Source: Diprion similis (taxonomy: Eukaryota; Arthropoda; Insecta; Hymenoptera; Diprionidae). Taken from it: DNA of 64,000 nucleotides. Within the stretch, counting starts at the first letter, position 1; the number at the start of each line of letters is the position of its first letter. Shown here piece after piece: positions 10,140 to 22,689 of the stretch. The position numbers and the translations under genes are program-made. The notes below the pieces were generated by a model that saw nothing but the letters and a program-made list of their open reading frames with translations, was not told the DNA's origin and searched no databases. The stretch is from assembly GCF_021155765.1 (NCBI RefSeq), contig NC_060111.1, positions 8,927,981 through 8,991,980 of the forward strand. Reading direction: 5' to 3'.

Positions 10140-13100
10140 AATTATTGAAATAAGTGCGCTGTGATTGATATGTCACAACTATAAAAATGTTAAAACTATA
10201 CGACACGTGTCTGATTAATTACTAGTAAATTATTACATATATTTGCAAGTCAAAAATAATAGTGAGAGTAAATCCGATCTTAGTTTGATCGCAGTCTTGG
10301 ATTATATATTACCTACTTGCTACGAGAATGGAGATGAACTAACTACGTCAAACTGCAAATAAAACAACAATGTAATCTACAAAGTCTGCTGGCAAAGAAA
10401 AAAAAATGTAAAAAAAAGTTACAAGTAAAACTGGGTGAATATTACAATAAACGAACGTTAACAAAACAGTTTTGTATAAAGCACATTATATTATATTATT
10501 TTGTACGAATGAACGGACGCATATCAGATAAATCTGAGTTTTATCTCGGGTAGCATTTTGTCAACTCAGGAAGAAGAAAAATTATCGTATCGTGAAAAAT
10601 ATTTATAAATTCACCAAAAAATTTAATTCCTCGAGTAATTGTAGTTCTGTTATTTGTCACTGTACTTCTCAGAATGTTTTTAATGGCAAAAAAAAAAATA
10701 AAAATCTCTCCCTACATTACGTTAATTACTTCCTCACGTCTACAATTACATTTTCTCTAGTTTTCAGAGCAATTCATATAAATTACTGATCCATTAGCAA
10801 CGTGATCATAAATTTTTATTAATTTACCATTCCTTTTGATTTATTCATTACAACGCGTTGTACGCCCAAAATCAAACACATCTTATTTCAGAACACTCAA
10901 CATGAAACTGACTGTATTGTACCTTTTACTTTCTATTTTGCGCAAATTTCGGGAAATAATATATTTTGAAATCTTGTGTCGTAGGTCTGAGCATGTGGCA
11001 GGTATCATTAATTAGTAATTTAGTATCAAGAGTTCAAAACTGTGTAAAACAAAGTTACATATTTAGATGGACAAACTTGAACTGTACTTTATTTACTTAA
11101 CGATTGAATGAAACGTTTAAAACAAAAGGAAATAATTTCCTCTATCATTTTCAATGCCAATCGGATCAGCAGTATTGCTATTTCGCGTTCTCATCGTAGC
11201 AACTATATCAACAACAAGATATAAATGTTGCGGATCTCAACCAGTACAAAAATTGCGGTTTACTGACAATTAATTTATCGGTTACTACGGCAGAGCATTA
11301 TCACTGCTCAGTACTTGCAAAAAGTAATGAAACCTAGGCAAAAACATCTAAAATGTAAAAAAAATCCACCAAGTACCAAAACCACCATCGAATTGACCAC
11401 GGATTCTAATCTGTCACATTCATAACGTGGAATAATGATTTGGGAATATAAATTGTACGGTGTTCTATGTTATGATTATTATAATGTGTAGTTTGTATTT
11501 ACTCATTGTAATCACTCTTCCCCTCGACCTACTTATCATTACTTCTCTTTCCTATGTACTCTGTATACTCCGTATTGTTTCTTTTGCTCGTTAGCCTAGC
11601 AGTTTGATTAAACAATTCCGCATGATCGTGTAAAGACAAGAGCTTATACTCTTGTAGTCTGTTGCCACGGGCTTAGGTCACCAGACCTGAAATTACAAAC
11701 GTAATTAAGAGAATCCGTAGAGTTTTGCGCCAAATACATTTGAGAAGAAAAACTTCAACGCGCAGCATAAGACTTAAAGAATATATTGGCAAAGACATTC
11801 AGAAAGAACTTTGAGCAGTCCAGGAAGTTTTTTCATTCAATATTCAATTACACAATTTGAAAACTCGATGTTATATGGCTTTTATTACAATATGGTTTTG
11901 GTACTTGGCAGATTTTTTTACATTTCAGATGTTTGTGTCCAGATTTCCTTTACCGTGAGCCACTCCGGGACTGGCTAACTTGTTTTTATCTATTGCAAAT
12001 TCTCAAATATCTTTGGGCCTCAGGTGTTATGCATCCGTTAATGATTCAAGTCTGAATTGTCTATCCCAGCTTTCTTCGTCTCATATCATCATTTCTTTAT
12101 GTAATATCGCAACTTCTGTACCTGATACCGTGACCCTTTCTTGATCTAACTAAAATAATTTCACACTCTCAATTATCTTCATTGTTATAAGTGATCCGGT
12201 CAATTTCCTTGGAACATCGAAACCCTAAGTATCGCAATTGTCACCGTAGAATTAATCTAGCTTGCTGTATTGGTGAATTTATCTCCGGAAATAATCTCAT
12301 TAGTTTATATTAAGTAAACCAACTTTGGTCGGAGTGAAAAAAAAACTGATTCCCTACCACAGAAATATGGCTGCCTAAATCTCTACGTATTGTTTAACGA
12401 TTAAAACAGGTATTTAAATCTGGAGTAAAACACGTGACTTATTACTTGAATTCCTTCCAAGTTCAAATCTTGCATTTAAGTAATTGTTACTTTTTTCCGA
12501 ATATCTATTCATGGCGATACATTCTCGCAACAATCTTTGAAAACTTAGAACCTAATTAGAACATCGTAACTACTTTTACTGCAGCCTTGCTTAGCTTGCC
12601 ATCTGATCTTCTCTAATTCGAACAATTAAAAATTTAAATTGGATTTAACCATTTTAACATATCTGACATTTATAACTTGTACTGATAGAATGTTCTTTGT
12701 AGAGTCGTATAATTAAGTTTCTTTCATTGATAATAATCAAGACCAAATGCCACAAATTAGGAATCCACCTAATTCTTGCCTACTCTGTTAACACTTTCTG
12801 TGCTTGACCGTAAATTGTAAATGCATGCTAGCCTATCTCTCCTTGATTATCGCTAACACCTCTTATCTGTTATTAATTTTGAGTAAAAGCATCCCACACA
12901 CCACACCACAATACCTATTTCATCGCTTATCACTAAATTATCTATCTCGCTGAACTGTTTTAACCCTCGTTTCTCTGCATATATTTTTTCTCAAATTTTC
13001 TCACACTTTTGTCAATACACTTGGATACTCTTACCGCACTACCTGCTTTTCTTTGGGTTTTCTATTTATTAGTTTCCTATTATTTTTTTTTCATTCATTT

Positions 13101-13260
13101 CCCAAAAGTTGACGCGATAGCATCTTGCACACAAGATTATCTTTTCTCTTGTCAAGATCAGTAACTCGTCGATAGCCCTCGCTTATCTCATCTTTAGATA
13201 TTTCGAACGGAATATTCGTTATATTATATATTTACTTCGTATACGTGTACGTGAACAAAA
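10140..13260. other. AT-rich intergenic or intronic DNA
   Basis: No coding exon was recognised. The part from about 11.5 to 13.1 kb is rich in pyrimidine runs on the plus strand, as is common in introns, but no gene could be tied to it. Confidence 0.35.
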
Positions 13261-13269
13261 AACATACCA

Positions 13270-13575
13270 ATCTGGCCATCTTAAATAAAACAAGAGATCG
13301 CAGGAAGCTACGATCTTTCTTCCTGGCTGGCATCCCAGCATTCACTGCAGTTGGACTGACTGTATCGCTCGTCTATCTCTTGATACCGAAGAACTTTTGG
13401 ATCTTGTGAACTTCAACAAGCCCCGTCGCACAGTAGTTGCTCGTGCTGAGCTCGGCACAGCCAATTTAAGAGCTGTCGGTCAGGTGAAAAATTGCACAGC
13501 ATGAGGTTCGAACCAAGCCATGGCATGCTGTACCGTTCTAACACCGCCAGGCCCATACATCCCTATAGATTATAG
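13270..13575 (-). repeat. tRNA-related SINE-like unit
   Basis: Reading the minus strand from about 13575, there is a box-A-like GGCGGTGTTAGAAC and then a box-B-like GGTTCGAACC (13506-13515 on plus). These give the internal polymerase III promoter spacing expected of a tRNA-derived head. An unrelated tail of about 200 bp follows. The head does not fold into a convincing functional tRNA in my reading, so a SINE is more likely than a tRNA gene. No poly-A tail or target duplication was identified. Confidence 0.4.
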
Positions 13576-13925
13576 AGGCACCTGCATGCATTTAAGGTGC
13601 TTATAAAGACGCGTTGTACACCTCGAAAACGCGGTGAAGCATAACTCGTATACCGCTCAAGTGATCAGAGTGAAACTTGGGCAGTTAATGCCTTATTTTG
13701 GCAAAAAGTGGAGCTTCTTTTTACTTTTTCAAAATTTGGAAAAAAATTTTACAGATTGGTTACCACCCACAGAAATTGGCCAAATTTTCACAGCTGCACG
13801 GAATGGATCGAACTATCCGGTATGATGCCACTCGGCAGTGATGAAACACACATTTTGAGCCCAGTCCCATGAGATTTGATGGTGAAATGACGAAATGGCA
13901 GCTGACCTAGTTTTCGATTACGAAC

Positions 13926-14065
13926 TACACCGAAATCTCATTTTGGCGACATTTGTTACCGACCTTTTATGCATGTCGGTAATTTTTTACCGACATTACA
14001 CGCATTCATTACCGACATGCGAGTAATGTCGGTAACAAATGTCACCAAAATGAGATTTCGGTGTA
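13926..14065. mobile_element. 140-bp hairpin MITE flanked by TA
   Basis: This is an almost perfect palindrome. The left arm TACACCGAAATCTCATTTTG is mirrored on the right as CAAAATGAGATTTCGGTGTA, with a second inner stem made of GTTACCGAC and GTCGGTAAC. The outermost TA on each side could be a TA target duplication, which would fit a Tc1/mariner-type MITE, although TA is itself palindromic and so ambiguous. Confidence 0.75.
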
Positions 14066-15399
14066 CTATCACATTTTTGTGAGTAAGTATACATATTAAT
14101 GCTGTCCGATTTAACCGGCATAACCAGCCAACATGGGTAACCGTAACCAGCTAATGGTTTAATCGGTTAAATGGGTTAATAATTAAACGTTCAAACGGTT
14201 ATTGGTTAAATCAGTTGAATAAGTAATTCGTTCGAAAATTAATTGGGCCACTTTTTTGATGCGGTAATTATAGTATTCGATGAGTTTCATTATTTCAGTA
14301 GAGATAGAAATTTTTTACTATCGAAATTGACGACCTGCATGGTTACGAGCCATTTTTAAATCTCTGGTCTTCAATTAATCATGGATTTACTTGTATTTCA
14401 TAAAACCGTGAAAAATAAACGTTCTAATCTAATACAACAGATGCTGATTGATGGTGGCCTTAGTCATATAACCTCTGATCAAATTTAATGATAGTAATAA
14501 TACAATAGAATAAAATGTTTATGGATGTTATAAATTTAGAACTTTTTCAATAAGAAATTTTTGATGTCTGAAGTAGGTATTTCATGTATTCAAACAATGT
14601 TATATTGATCAGAAAGGCATTGTCAATAAAGTCGAGTTAAATAACAACAATGTTATGGTTGAAAAACGAGATTCTTTGCCCATTGTTATAGTTTAGCATC
14701 TAAAAAGGATGAAATGGAAGTAAATTATCTTAGAACAATAATTCATCGGCAATAGTCCACTTCTGTGACACGATATTTATGTTGAAGTATCAGTCACAAA
14801 AATAGAAAGCAATTTCTTTATTCCAAATCCGTCCTTTTGTCAAATGCTAAACTGTGAGATCAAAGTAAATTATATATTTCAAAAGCTCGCTCGTTACCGG
14901 CTGCTTCTGCAATAAAAAATCTAAATGTCCACTCAAAACATTAATTTCGCTCCAGACCCTCGTCAAGTAAATTATTTCCATTTATTGAAGACGAAGTAAT
15001 ATTTACTTATATCAATAATAATTAATTCGAGAATGCATATTTATTAGAAGGTTTATTCTTCGCGGGTTTACTGAATACAAATAAATTCATGATCAAAATA
15101 TGATGTTTTCTTTAAAATATAATATATTTGCAAAATTAATGGATAAAAATTTTTCTCAATGGTATTTGAAAGAGAATTAAACATACTTTGAGAGATCTAT
15201 TAATTTATTTGACTTCAATAAAAAAATATATTCATTTAGTAAAGGAAAGTTGAGTGATTTTAAAATAGTAATTCTTGTTTAAGTATAAGAAGTCACTTAT
15301 TTTCCAGTAATGAAAACCCTCTTTAAAACATAAATGTTATAAAATATTAAGAGGATAATTGAATGGTACATTCCACACGAATTTTCTCAGTATGTTCCT

Positions 15400-15920
15400 T
15401 GGGGTCATTCATTAATTACGTAAGGGTCCCAAGGGGGGGGGGGGGGGGCGTGAAAAATCAATACATGACCTTATCTTGGGGGAGGGGGGTATAAGTCATT
15501 CTTGCGTAAGATTTTACAAGTCGGAATGTGCATGATAGAAATTTTCCATTGAAACAAAATATCCGTACAGCAATGTCTCAGGAAACAAAAATCGCACAGA
15601 GAATTAAAGGACAGTTTCAAAAACTACGAAAAATTTCTATTTAGACGTTCGACAAACTGTGAGATGAATTTTTTCATTTTTAATATACAACTCCATTTAT
15701 ATATTGTTATTGTAAAAAATTTTATTTCATAACAAGTTTTTCAAATCGTAAATGTGTTCATATTAGCACACTTTGAAGCTTATAAATGAAACTATAGGTA
15801 AGATCTTACGTAAGAAGTGGGAGGGGGAGTCCAAGAAATCTTATGTGTTCTTACATGGTGATGGGGGAGGGGATTAAAAATGGGTAAAATCGTCCTTACG
15901 CAATTCAAAATGGCCCCCTT
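15400..15920. mobile_element. Nested MITE with GGGGTCATTCATTAATTACGTAAG-like ends
   Basis: The left end reads GGGGTCATTCATTAATTACG. The right end, reverse-complemented, reads GGGGGCCATTTTGAATTGCG, and both continue into GTAAGG. Internal G-rich tracts (15433-15448 and 15480-15490) are mirrored by C/G-rich tracts toward the right end. Repeats with ends like this are common in arthropod genomes as far as I recall. It sits inside the larger inverted-repeat element. Confidence 0.6.
15433..15448 (+). repeat. Poly-G tract (16 G)
   Basis: A 16-base G run inside the nested MITE, with a second purine-rich G tract about 40 bases downstream. Its length is likely to vary between copies and may be misassembled. 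Confidence 0.95.
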
Positions 15921-16049
15921 GTACATAAAACTGAATTACGATATTGGATATCTCTCAGGTTTATTTTAAAATGGTTTAAATAACCATTTAATCGGTTAAA
16001 CCGTTAGCTGGTTAAACCAGTTAATTCGTGAATAAATAATGACCTTCAA

Positions 16050-19000
16050 AAAAGGTCTTTATTTCCCTCTTACCCCCTTCAATGTTAGTGTTCGATAGAA
16101 GAAAGATCTTCCCAAAAGATGAGCTTGCTAGCTCAAGTCTAACAGGTCACTCTTTAAAATTTTATATCCCATTCATGTAGCAAGGAAAAATTTCTCTTTT
16201 CGTTAATAGTTGAAGTTCTCAAAAACCGTCTAATATCTTTTAAATTCATCGATAGATCTTTAAGCTTTCCGAATCTCTATAACAAAGCATACATTATACG
16301 GTCGTCTGAAAAGTACAGATTATGAGCGAAACGGAGAAAATCTATAGTAATTATTAAAGTTTCAATGATAAAATAGATTTGACAGACTTATATTAAAATA
16401 ACTACTCAAACAACAATTTGAGCCTCATTTTTGCAATCTCGTAGACCATCAATGGTTTTTATTTAGACGTTTTTGCCTAAATGTAATATACCAATCACAA
16501 ACACTGATTTTGCAACTCTGCGCATATGTATCTAGTATACAGGGTATCCCATAGGGAGTACCCTTTATTCGAGAGATGTAATGAGACCGCGATGTTCATA
16601 TTGTTTCACCTATTATTAGTCCTTTTACAGGACGTGGACTTTCGGTGCAGGGCACAAATGTACGATATTATAGGTACGCTACTGGGTAGTAAGCTCTGCT
16701 ATCCCCACCCAACCCCCACTCCACCCGAACCTGCGCGATGCTGTGTTGGTCTCTCGTGGAACAGAGTATAGATCTAATACCTCATTCCTGTTAACGGTAT
16801 AAAAAGTAGTTGGCTCTACCCCTCTCGTTGGTTTCTGCACTATCCCTTACAGTGTGTTGAGCATTAGCAACGCATCGAATTAAGAGAGGCCACGCTCTTC
16901 CTACTAGTCCAATCGTGTTCATAGGTCAAAATTTTCAGTACCCAATGTCATAGCCGATCGTAGAATTTTCCGCTCTTTTCATTTACGGTATCAAAAATAT
17001 GTGATCCCATTTGACAAAATGGACCTAACCTCAAAATGACTTGGAATATCATTGTCGAGGTCAAATCCATGATTACGACTCGATAGCCAAGGGAAAATTT
17101 TACAAACTTGGTACATTAAATAGCATTTTTTCTACGACTCAATGTTTTCAAGTCACTCAGCGAGTCCGAAACTTTTGGAACACCCTGCATAAGTTAACAC
17201 ATATAGCAAACGCGCTTAGTGACTGCAAGAAGCATTAGATGAATGATTAACTAACAGGTTACCAAGACAACCCTGGGAAACGAGGAAAACCTGAAAAAAT
17301 GACATTTTTTATTGATACAAACACAGTCTAACCAGAATGTAAGGTGATTCTTCTGACAAGGATGAAGTTAGTACCGTTAACGTCACGAAACGTCAGAGGA
17401 AACATCATTATAGTGCAATTCCTGAATGATGATCAAAAACACCATTTGTACCTAATAAAGATACAAAGACTTTTGCATTGTTGCACGAATTTTCAATCAT
17501 TTTGTAGTATATGGACGTAGGTTTCTTACTGTAAATAAACTGAACTGGCCTGTAGTTTCACACAGAACGTTTTATTATGGATGTTCTTGGATCCGTCTCC
17601 TTTACATCTTCTAACCATAAAGGACTCGAGAGTCCTTCTGGGGTTCGTACATTACTATTTGACTAAACGCAGTCTTCTAGGTATATGGCGCCTGTTTGGC
17701 GCGTAATTTAAACTTATATCTAACATATTCATGGAGAGCAGACTTGAGCGGTGGCTTGGTTAAAACTCACCCAATCCCATTTTAAGGGCCGTCCTAGTCT
17801 GAATGTGAGTATTTCCGCGCGGTATAACTGGAGCGAGCCATTCATGAATTGTTAGCTAAACCATGAAATTTTTTTATTCGAACGCTAACTCGGAAATGGA
17901 TGGACTAATTCAGCTAACAATAAGTCCATTTCCTTTCCGTCGTTCTACTTATAGACGATTCAATTTTAGCGCAATTGACCAAACCATCCCCAAGTTGTTT
18001 GCAACAAAGAAAAGATTTTGTTCAACATTCTTTGTTCTTCTTTTTAGAAATACAATGTCCATTTTATTTATGGGGCATTCTTCGTCGAAACGTACGAGAA
18101 TAATAATTCGAACTTTTGATTCCATCCGAATTTTTACGGGGGGTTACAATTAATGAGAGGAGTTTTCATAATTTATTTTGATTTTTTTCGTTCATGTGTT
18201 CTTGAGATATTAATTTTTTCAAATTTTTATTCGAAAATTCATAACTTCTTGAAAAATTTACTAAGTGTGTTGATTTTGAAAATTTTTGCTCTTGACTATA
18301 CTTTAAGAAAAATAAACAAAAACCGTGATTATCATCAATTGTGGTATGATTTTTTCATTTAAAGCTCAAACTTCACGACTTCGAAAGGTTGGACACTTTT
18401 TTTTTTAAATTCCCATGAAAAACTCTGTTTTTTTATTTAATCATGCCGTCGAATTTATCGCGGGGTCATATTTCATAGTATTTTTTTATTCAGTTTGAAA
18501 TGTCGTTCCGCAGAATAAGGATTCTGCATCAAATCAGACAGAAAGACTTTGTTAAATTTTTACTTCCTCTGGAACTCATTTACATAATTTTACTATTTTG
18601 AAGACAAGATACTATTTTCCACAAAAGTTTCATGGATTGAACCCTGTTTATCAATATAAAATAATCTGTTCGTCTTGCGACATTTTTTTGTACTAGGAAA
18701 ACATATGATTCGTCAGATGTCATCTTTTTACAAAGAAATCTAAAACTTTTCTACGAATTCGTTAAATTTCTTTTACTTCACAAATTATTTCTTCTAGATT
18801 ATTTCCTTGAATACGTGATTATCGCTAATAACTACCTTTTGTTTATCTTGTGAATTTTCGGTTTCACCCCTATTTGTTACTTGTTTTTATTAACCTTTTT
18901 TCCAATTCTGTAAACCATATTTGTTGTTGTGTATCAGTGATATAAAGGAATTTATTTCAGACTTCGCTATACTAATTTGATTTCAGCGTCCAATTTCATC

Positions 19001-19380
19001 CCCAACTTTTGTTTGACAAAAGACTCATTCCGTATAAAACAAGTATTAAGTAAAATATATTAATTATCGCTAAAAATTGGAAACTTATTTTACCGGATTT
19101 TATCGGTACTGAGCTTTTTTCTAAACTTCATTAATCACTTAACATATTTCAGTTTATTATTCCGATCATACGGAAAAAGTTACAGGAGCTCAATTTTATT
19201 CAAATCAAAGGTCACGTTTTTTTCACAGGCGCGGATATCTAGAATAATAATTAGTCAGGAGAACGTACGACAATCGATTATCAAGTGGGACAGATTTCCT
19301 CATGTAATCGTAATGTTCAACGAATCGTATTGCAAAAGTATTTTTATCGCTCACGCAGTGCCCGCAAGCCAATAACCCTG
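16050..19380. other. Gene-less stretch with a weak TATA-like site near 16797
   Basis: No coding exon was recognised. A less AT-rich block at about 16530-16920 holds GGTATAAAAAGTAG at 16796, which could be the promoter of a solo LTR or an unannotated transcript; no paired LTR was found. At about 17363-17430 is one end of the MITE family described elsewhere (GATGAAGTTAGTACCGTTAA). Confidence 0.35.
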
Positions 19381-19387
19381 ACCTAAG

Positions 19388-20253
19388 TGAACCTGGCGTC
19401 CGACATGTTCGAAAATAAATTTTCAAAATTTCAATCGATTCTAAATCGTTTGTAGTTGTTTGTAGTGAAGAAATTTTTGTTTTTAGTAAAAAACAAAAAA
19501 AGATACAACGTTTTCAAAAATGGAGCTCACCCTGTTTCAATATTTTTGAAAATAGTCAAAAGCTGCACGTGCAGAATCGTTTGTAATTGATTTTAGTAAA
19601 AGAATTTTCGTTTTTTTCGTCTCGGAAAAAAGTTACAGCGATTTTTCAATTTTCCAAGAATAATAATTTGCTAATTTTTTATGTGGATCGGATATTAACG
19701 TGCCTATGAACGCAGAATCTTTGGTAGTTGATTGTAGAGAAAGAAGTTTCGTTTGTCGTAGTTCGGGAAAAAAGTACGACCATTTTTGGGGATGAAAAAA
19801 GAGAGTAAATTGTACCTCGAAAGTTACCAAATTTTGATTTGTCGAGAATTGAAATACGGCTGTAACTTCTTTATTGCTCTACTACAAACGAAAGTTCTTG
19901 CACTACAATCAACTACAAAAGATTCCACATCAACACCCACCCTCAGGTCAAATGCACCTTAAAAAACGGAAGAGTTGAATTTTCCAAAAATCAGTAAACG
20001 GCTGTAATTTTTTTTCGGTTCGACTATAAACGAAAATTCGTTCACTACAATCAACTACAAACGATTCTGCACCTACAGTTTTTTAGGATTTTTGAAAATT
20101 TTAAAGCGGGATAAGCCTTATTTTTGGAAATGCTGTATCGTTTTCGGTTTTTTACTACAAACGAAAAACTCTTTACTAAAAACAACTACAAACGATAGAG
20201 AATCGATACAAATTTTGAAAATTGATTTTTAAACATGTCGGGTGCCAGGTTCA
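19388..20253. mobile_element. Foldback element, about 870 bp
   Basis: The two halves are imperfect reverse complements. The left end has TGAACCTGGCGTCCGACATG, and the reverse-complemented right end has TGAACCTGGCACCCGACATG. Both continue with ATTTTCAAAATTT, ATCGATTCT and ATCGTTTGTAGTTG. The motif CGTTTGTAGT(T/A)G recurs several times in each arm. No transposase frame is present. This fits a foldback or long-TIR non-autonomous DNA element. Confidence 0.75.
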
Positions 20254-20830
20254 TGTAGATAGTATACCTGTTTGAATTCCTGACACGGTACCGACTGATG
20301 TTACCGACCTAACTGGAGGCAAACTTAATACCAACATGGCAACATATGATATATCACATTCATTATCAAAGTGAGGACAAATTGTAACAGCAATATGATG
20401 AGGGTGTAACAAGTAATGCGACACAGGTTATTTTAGATGAATGTACTATTTATGTTACAGGAGCGTCACGAGTAATATAGCACGACGTAAAAAATTTCGA
20501 GGTTAAATTTACCAAATGAATAGTACACCGCTCTATTACCCACCGAGGTTACCGAAAAATATTTACCCACAGAGATTTGTAATTTTACAATTTTGTAAGT
20601 GAAAATTTGAAAATAACTGCTAATTTGTAAAGATATCTACCGCATGCCTAAAATCAGTTTTATAACCCATGCGAGTGTAAATTTTACTGTCGTTATTGGA
20701 AGTACAACATAAAATTAAAAACTGTTCACTAATTGGTGATTGGAGATTTAACGATGGAAACTGGATCATTGACGTGGCATCTGCGAATTAGTGATAAAGA
20801 ACAGGAGTGAATGAAACGGGATGATAACAA

Positions 20831-21918
20831 CGGCACACAAAAATAAGTGGTCTGTACATTAGACCAGACCCATCTATCTATCTATATGTATTTGATACGC
20901 TGAATCCAAATCCGATGTCCGTTTGGCCCGTAAGCCCTCAAAATTTTAAGTAAATTGCGAAAAATCACTAAAAATTGCGAAAAATTGCAGTTATAAAAAT
21001 GAAAAAAAAATGTTATAAAACTCGATCAAGTATGTTTTGTCATGTATTTTAATACCTACACTGAATTCAGATCCAAAGTCCGTTCGTCCCTATGACTTCA
21101 AAATTTTTAGTCAACTGTCGTAAAAACCGTTGAAAATTGCTAAAAATCGCGAAAAATTGCAGTTATGCAAATGAAATAAATTTTATTGAACTGGATTAAG
21201 TATGTTTCTTATATATTTTGATGTGCTGAATCTAAATTCAGTAAATTTAACAAAAATCGTAAAAAATATAAATGAAATAGCAGAAAATAGGGAAAATAGT
21301 ATTAATTTCAAACTGTTTTTCGCTTGTATCGAACTCTTTTTTTCTCCGAATGACCTACGCAGCGAGTTTCTCTTTCGTTTTCTATTTTCTCTCGTTATTT
21401 CTCTTTTTACCGTCCAGGAAAAAATTGCCACCATGTTGACATCCCACTTAGCTTAATACCGACTTTCCATTTTACTTCTGTCCTCATGGAATCGTCCTCC
21501 TTATTCTTTACTATAGTCTCTAAGATTTTTACGAAAGTAGTCAAGTTGTGAATGTGAGAAGTGCAATTTAAGATTCATCAAGCAAACCAAATTTTTTAAA
21601 TTTTGCAGCGATTTTTTTCAATTGCACAATTGTAATTTTTTGCAGTTTTTCGCAATTTACTCAAAATTTTAAGGCCGTAGGGGCAAACGGACTTTGGATT
21701 TGAATTCAGTGTATCAAAATACGTTGAAAACATACTTGATCCAGTTAATTAAAATTTTCTTCATCTTGATAACTGCAATTTTTCGCAATTTTTAATAGTC
21801 TTTCGCAAATGACTTAAAATTTTGAGGGTGTACAGGCCAAACGGACATCAGATTAGGATTCAGCGCATCAAAATACATGTAGATAGATGAATGTATAGAC
21901 CACTTTTTTTGTGTGCCG
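20831..21918. mobile_element. Foldback element, about 1.1 kb, with tandem units in its arms
   Basis: The left end CGGCACACAAAAATAAGTGG is mirrored at the right end, reverse-complemented, as CGGCACACAAAAAAAGTGG. Each arm contains repeated units of about 170 bp built from GATGTCCGTTTGGCC or AAAGTCCGTT, TCAAAATTTTAAGT, GCGAAAAATTGCAGTTAT and CAAGTATGTTT. The two arms therefore share both inversion and internal tandem duplication. The central 350 bp is unrelated AT-rich sequence without a transposase. Confidence 0.75.
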
Positions 21919-22448
21919 GTGTAATTAAAGATATTCGATGATCAACGAAAAAAGCTATGCTTTATTTGCACAAACGATACGAACCGTATCGTTAGAGATC
22001 AGAAAGTCAACTGAGGTTTTCGTAGGCGAGAAAATACAGGCGCGACACGGGCAAGCAACGAGATTTGAGGTAGAGACAGGCAGGTAAACATCGCACGCGT
22101 GTGTGAGGACGATTTTAAATGCAAAGTGAAATGAGACTGGAATGCGCACGAGATAATGCTTTCATTTGAACTCATCGAGTTCGCTACTTTGCGGAAACAC
22201 TTAGGAATTATCTTGCTCTATCGGCTGCGTGTAGTTTTCCATTTCACATTACTCCAAAAACATGAGAAAATAATGTATATTTTCAGGTCATCATAATTCT
22301 TTATCTGTTTTAAATCCTGTAATCGTCAATTAGGTATTAAGAATACAGCTTTTCGGATAAATCAAACATGAAAAAGTGAGTCAATTTTCGTTCTCGTATA
22401 CCAAGAGTTGTCTGTAATCTACCATATAACTCGATATATACCGTGTGT

Positions 22449-22682
22449 CCATGAAGAAGGTGCGCACCTCATGCGCGTGTGTCAAGTCGTTCGAATTTTA
22501 TTGGCCAATCGGGACAGTCAGAAAATGTCCCTAGGAATCCACCGTAGTTGTGCGCTCCTAGGGACATTTTCTGACAGTCACGATTGATATTGCGTAGACT
22601 GCTCAATTAGGCGGTAACTATCGGCTAATAAAATTCGAACGACTTGACGCACGCGCATAAGCTGCGCACTTTCCTCATGAAA
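22449..22682. mobile_element. MITE, about 230 bp, with double hairpin
   Basis: The outer arms match as inverted repeats: the left has GGTGCGCACCTCATGCGCGT followed by GTCAAGTCGTTCGAATTTTA, and the right arm mirrors it around 22620-22680. A second, inner palindrome has GTCAGAAAATGTCCCTAGGA against TCCTAGGGACATTTTCTGAC. It carries no coding capacity. Confidence 0.75.
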
Positions 22683-22689
22683 TAATGCT

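Larger units (their letters stand above)
14110..16040. mobile_element. About 1.9 kb element with GGTTTAA-rich terminal inverted repeats
   Basis: The left end (about 14125-14190) contains TAACCAGCTAATGGTTTAATCGGTT. The right end (about 15968-16025), read on the minus strand, contains TAACCAGCTAACGGTTTAACCGATT. These are matching terminal inverted repeats of about 45 bp. The interior is very AT-rich, carries no transposase frame and contains a nested MITE at 15400-15920. It appears to be a non-autonomous DNA transposon. Confidence 0.55.
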
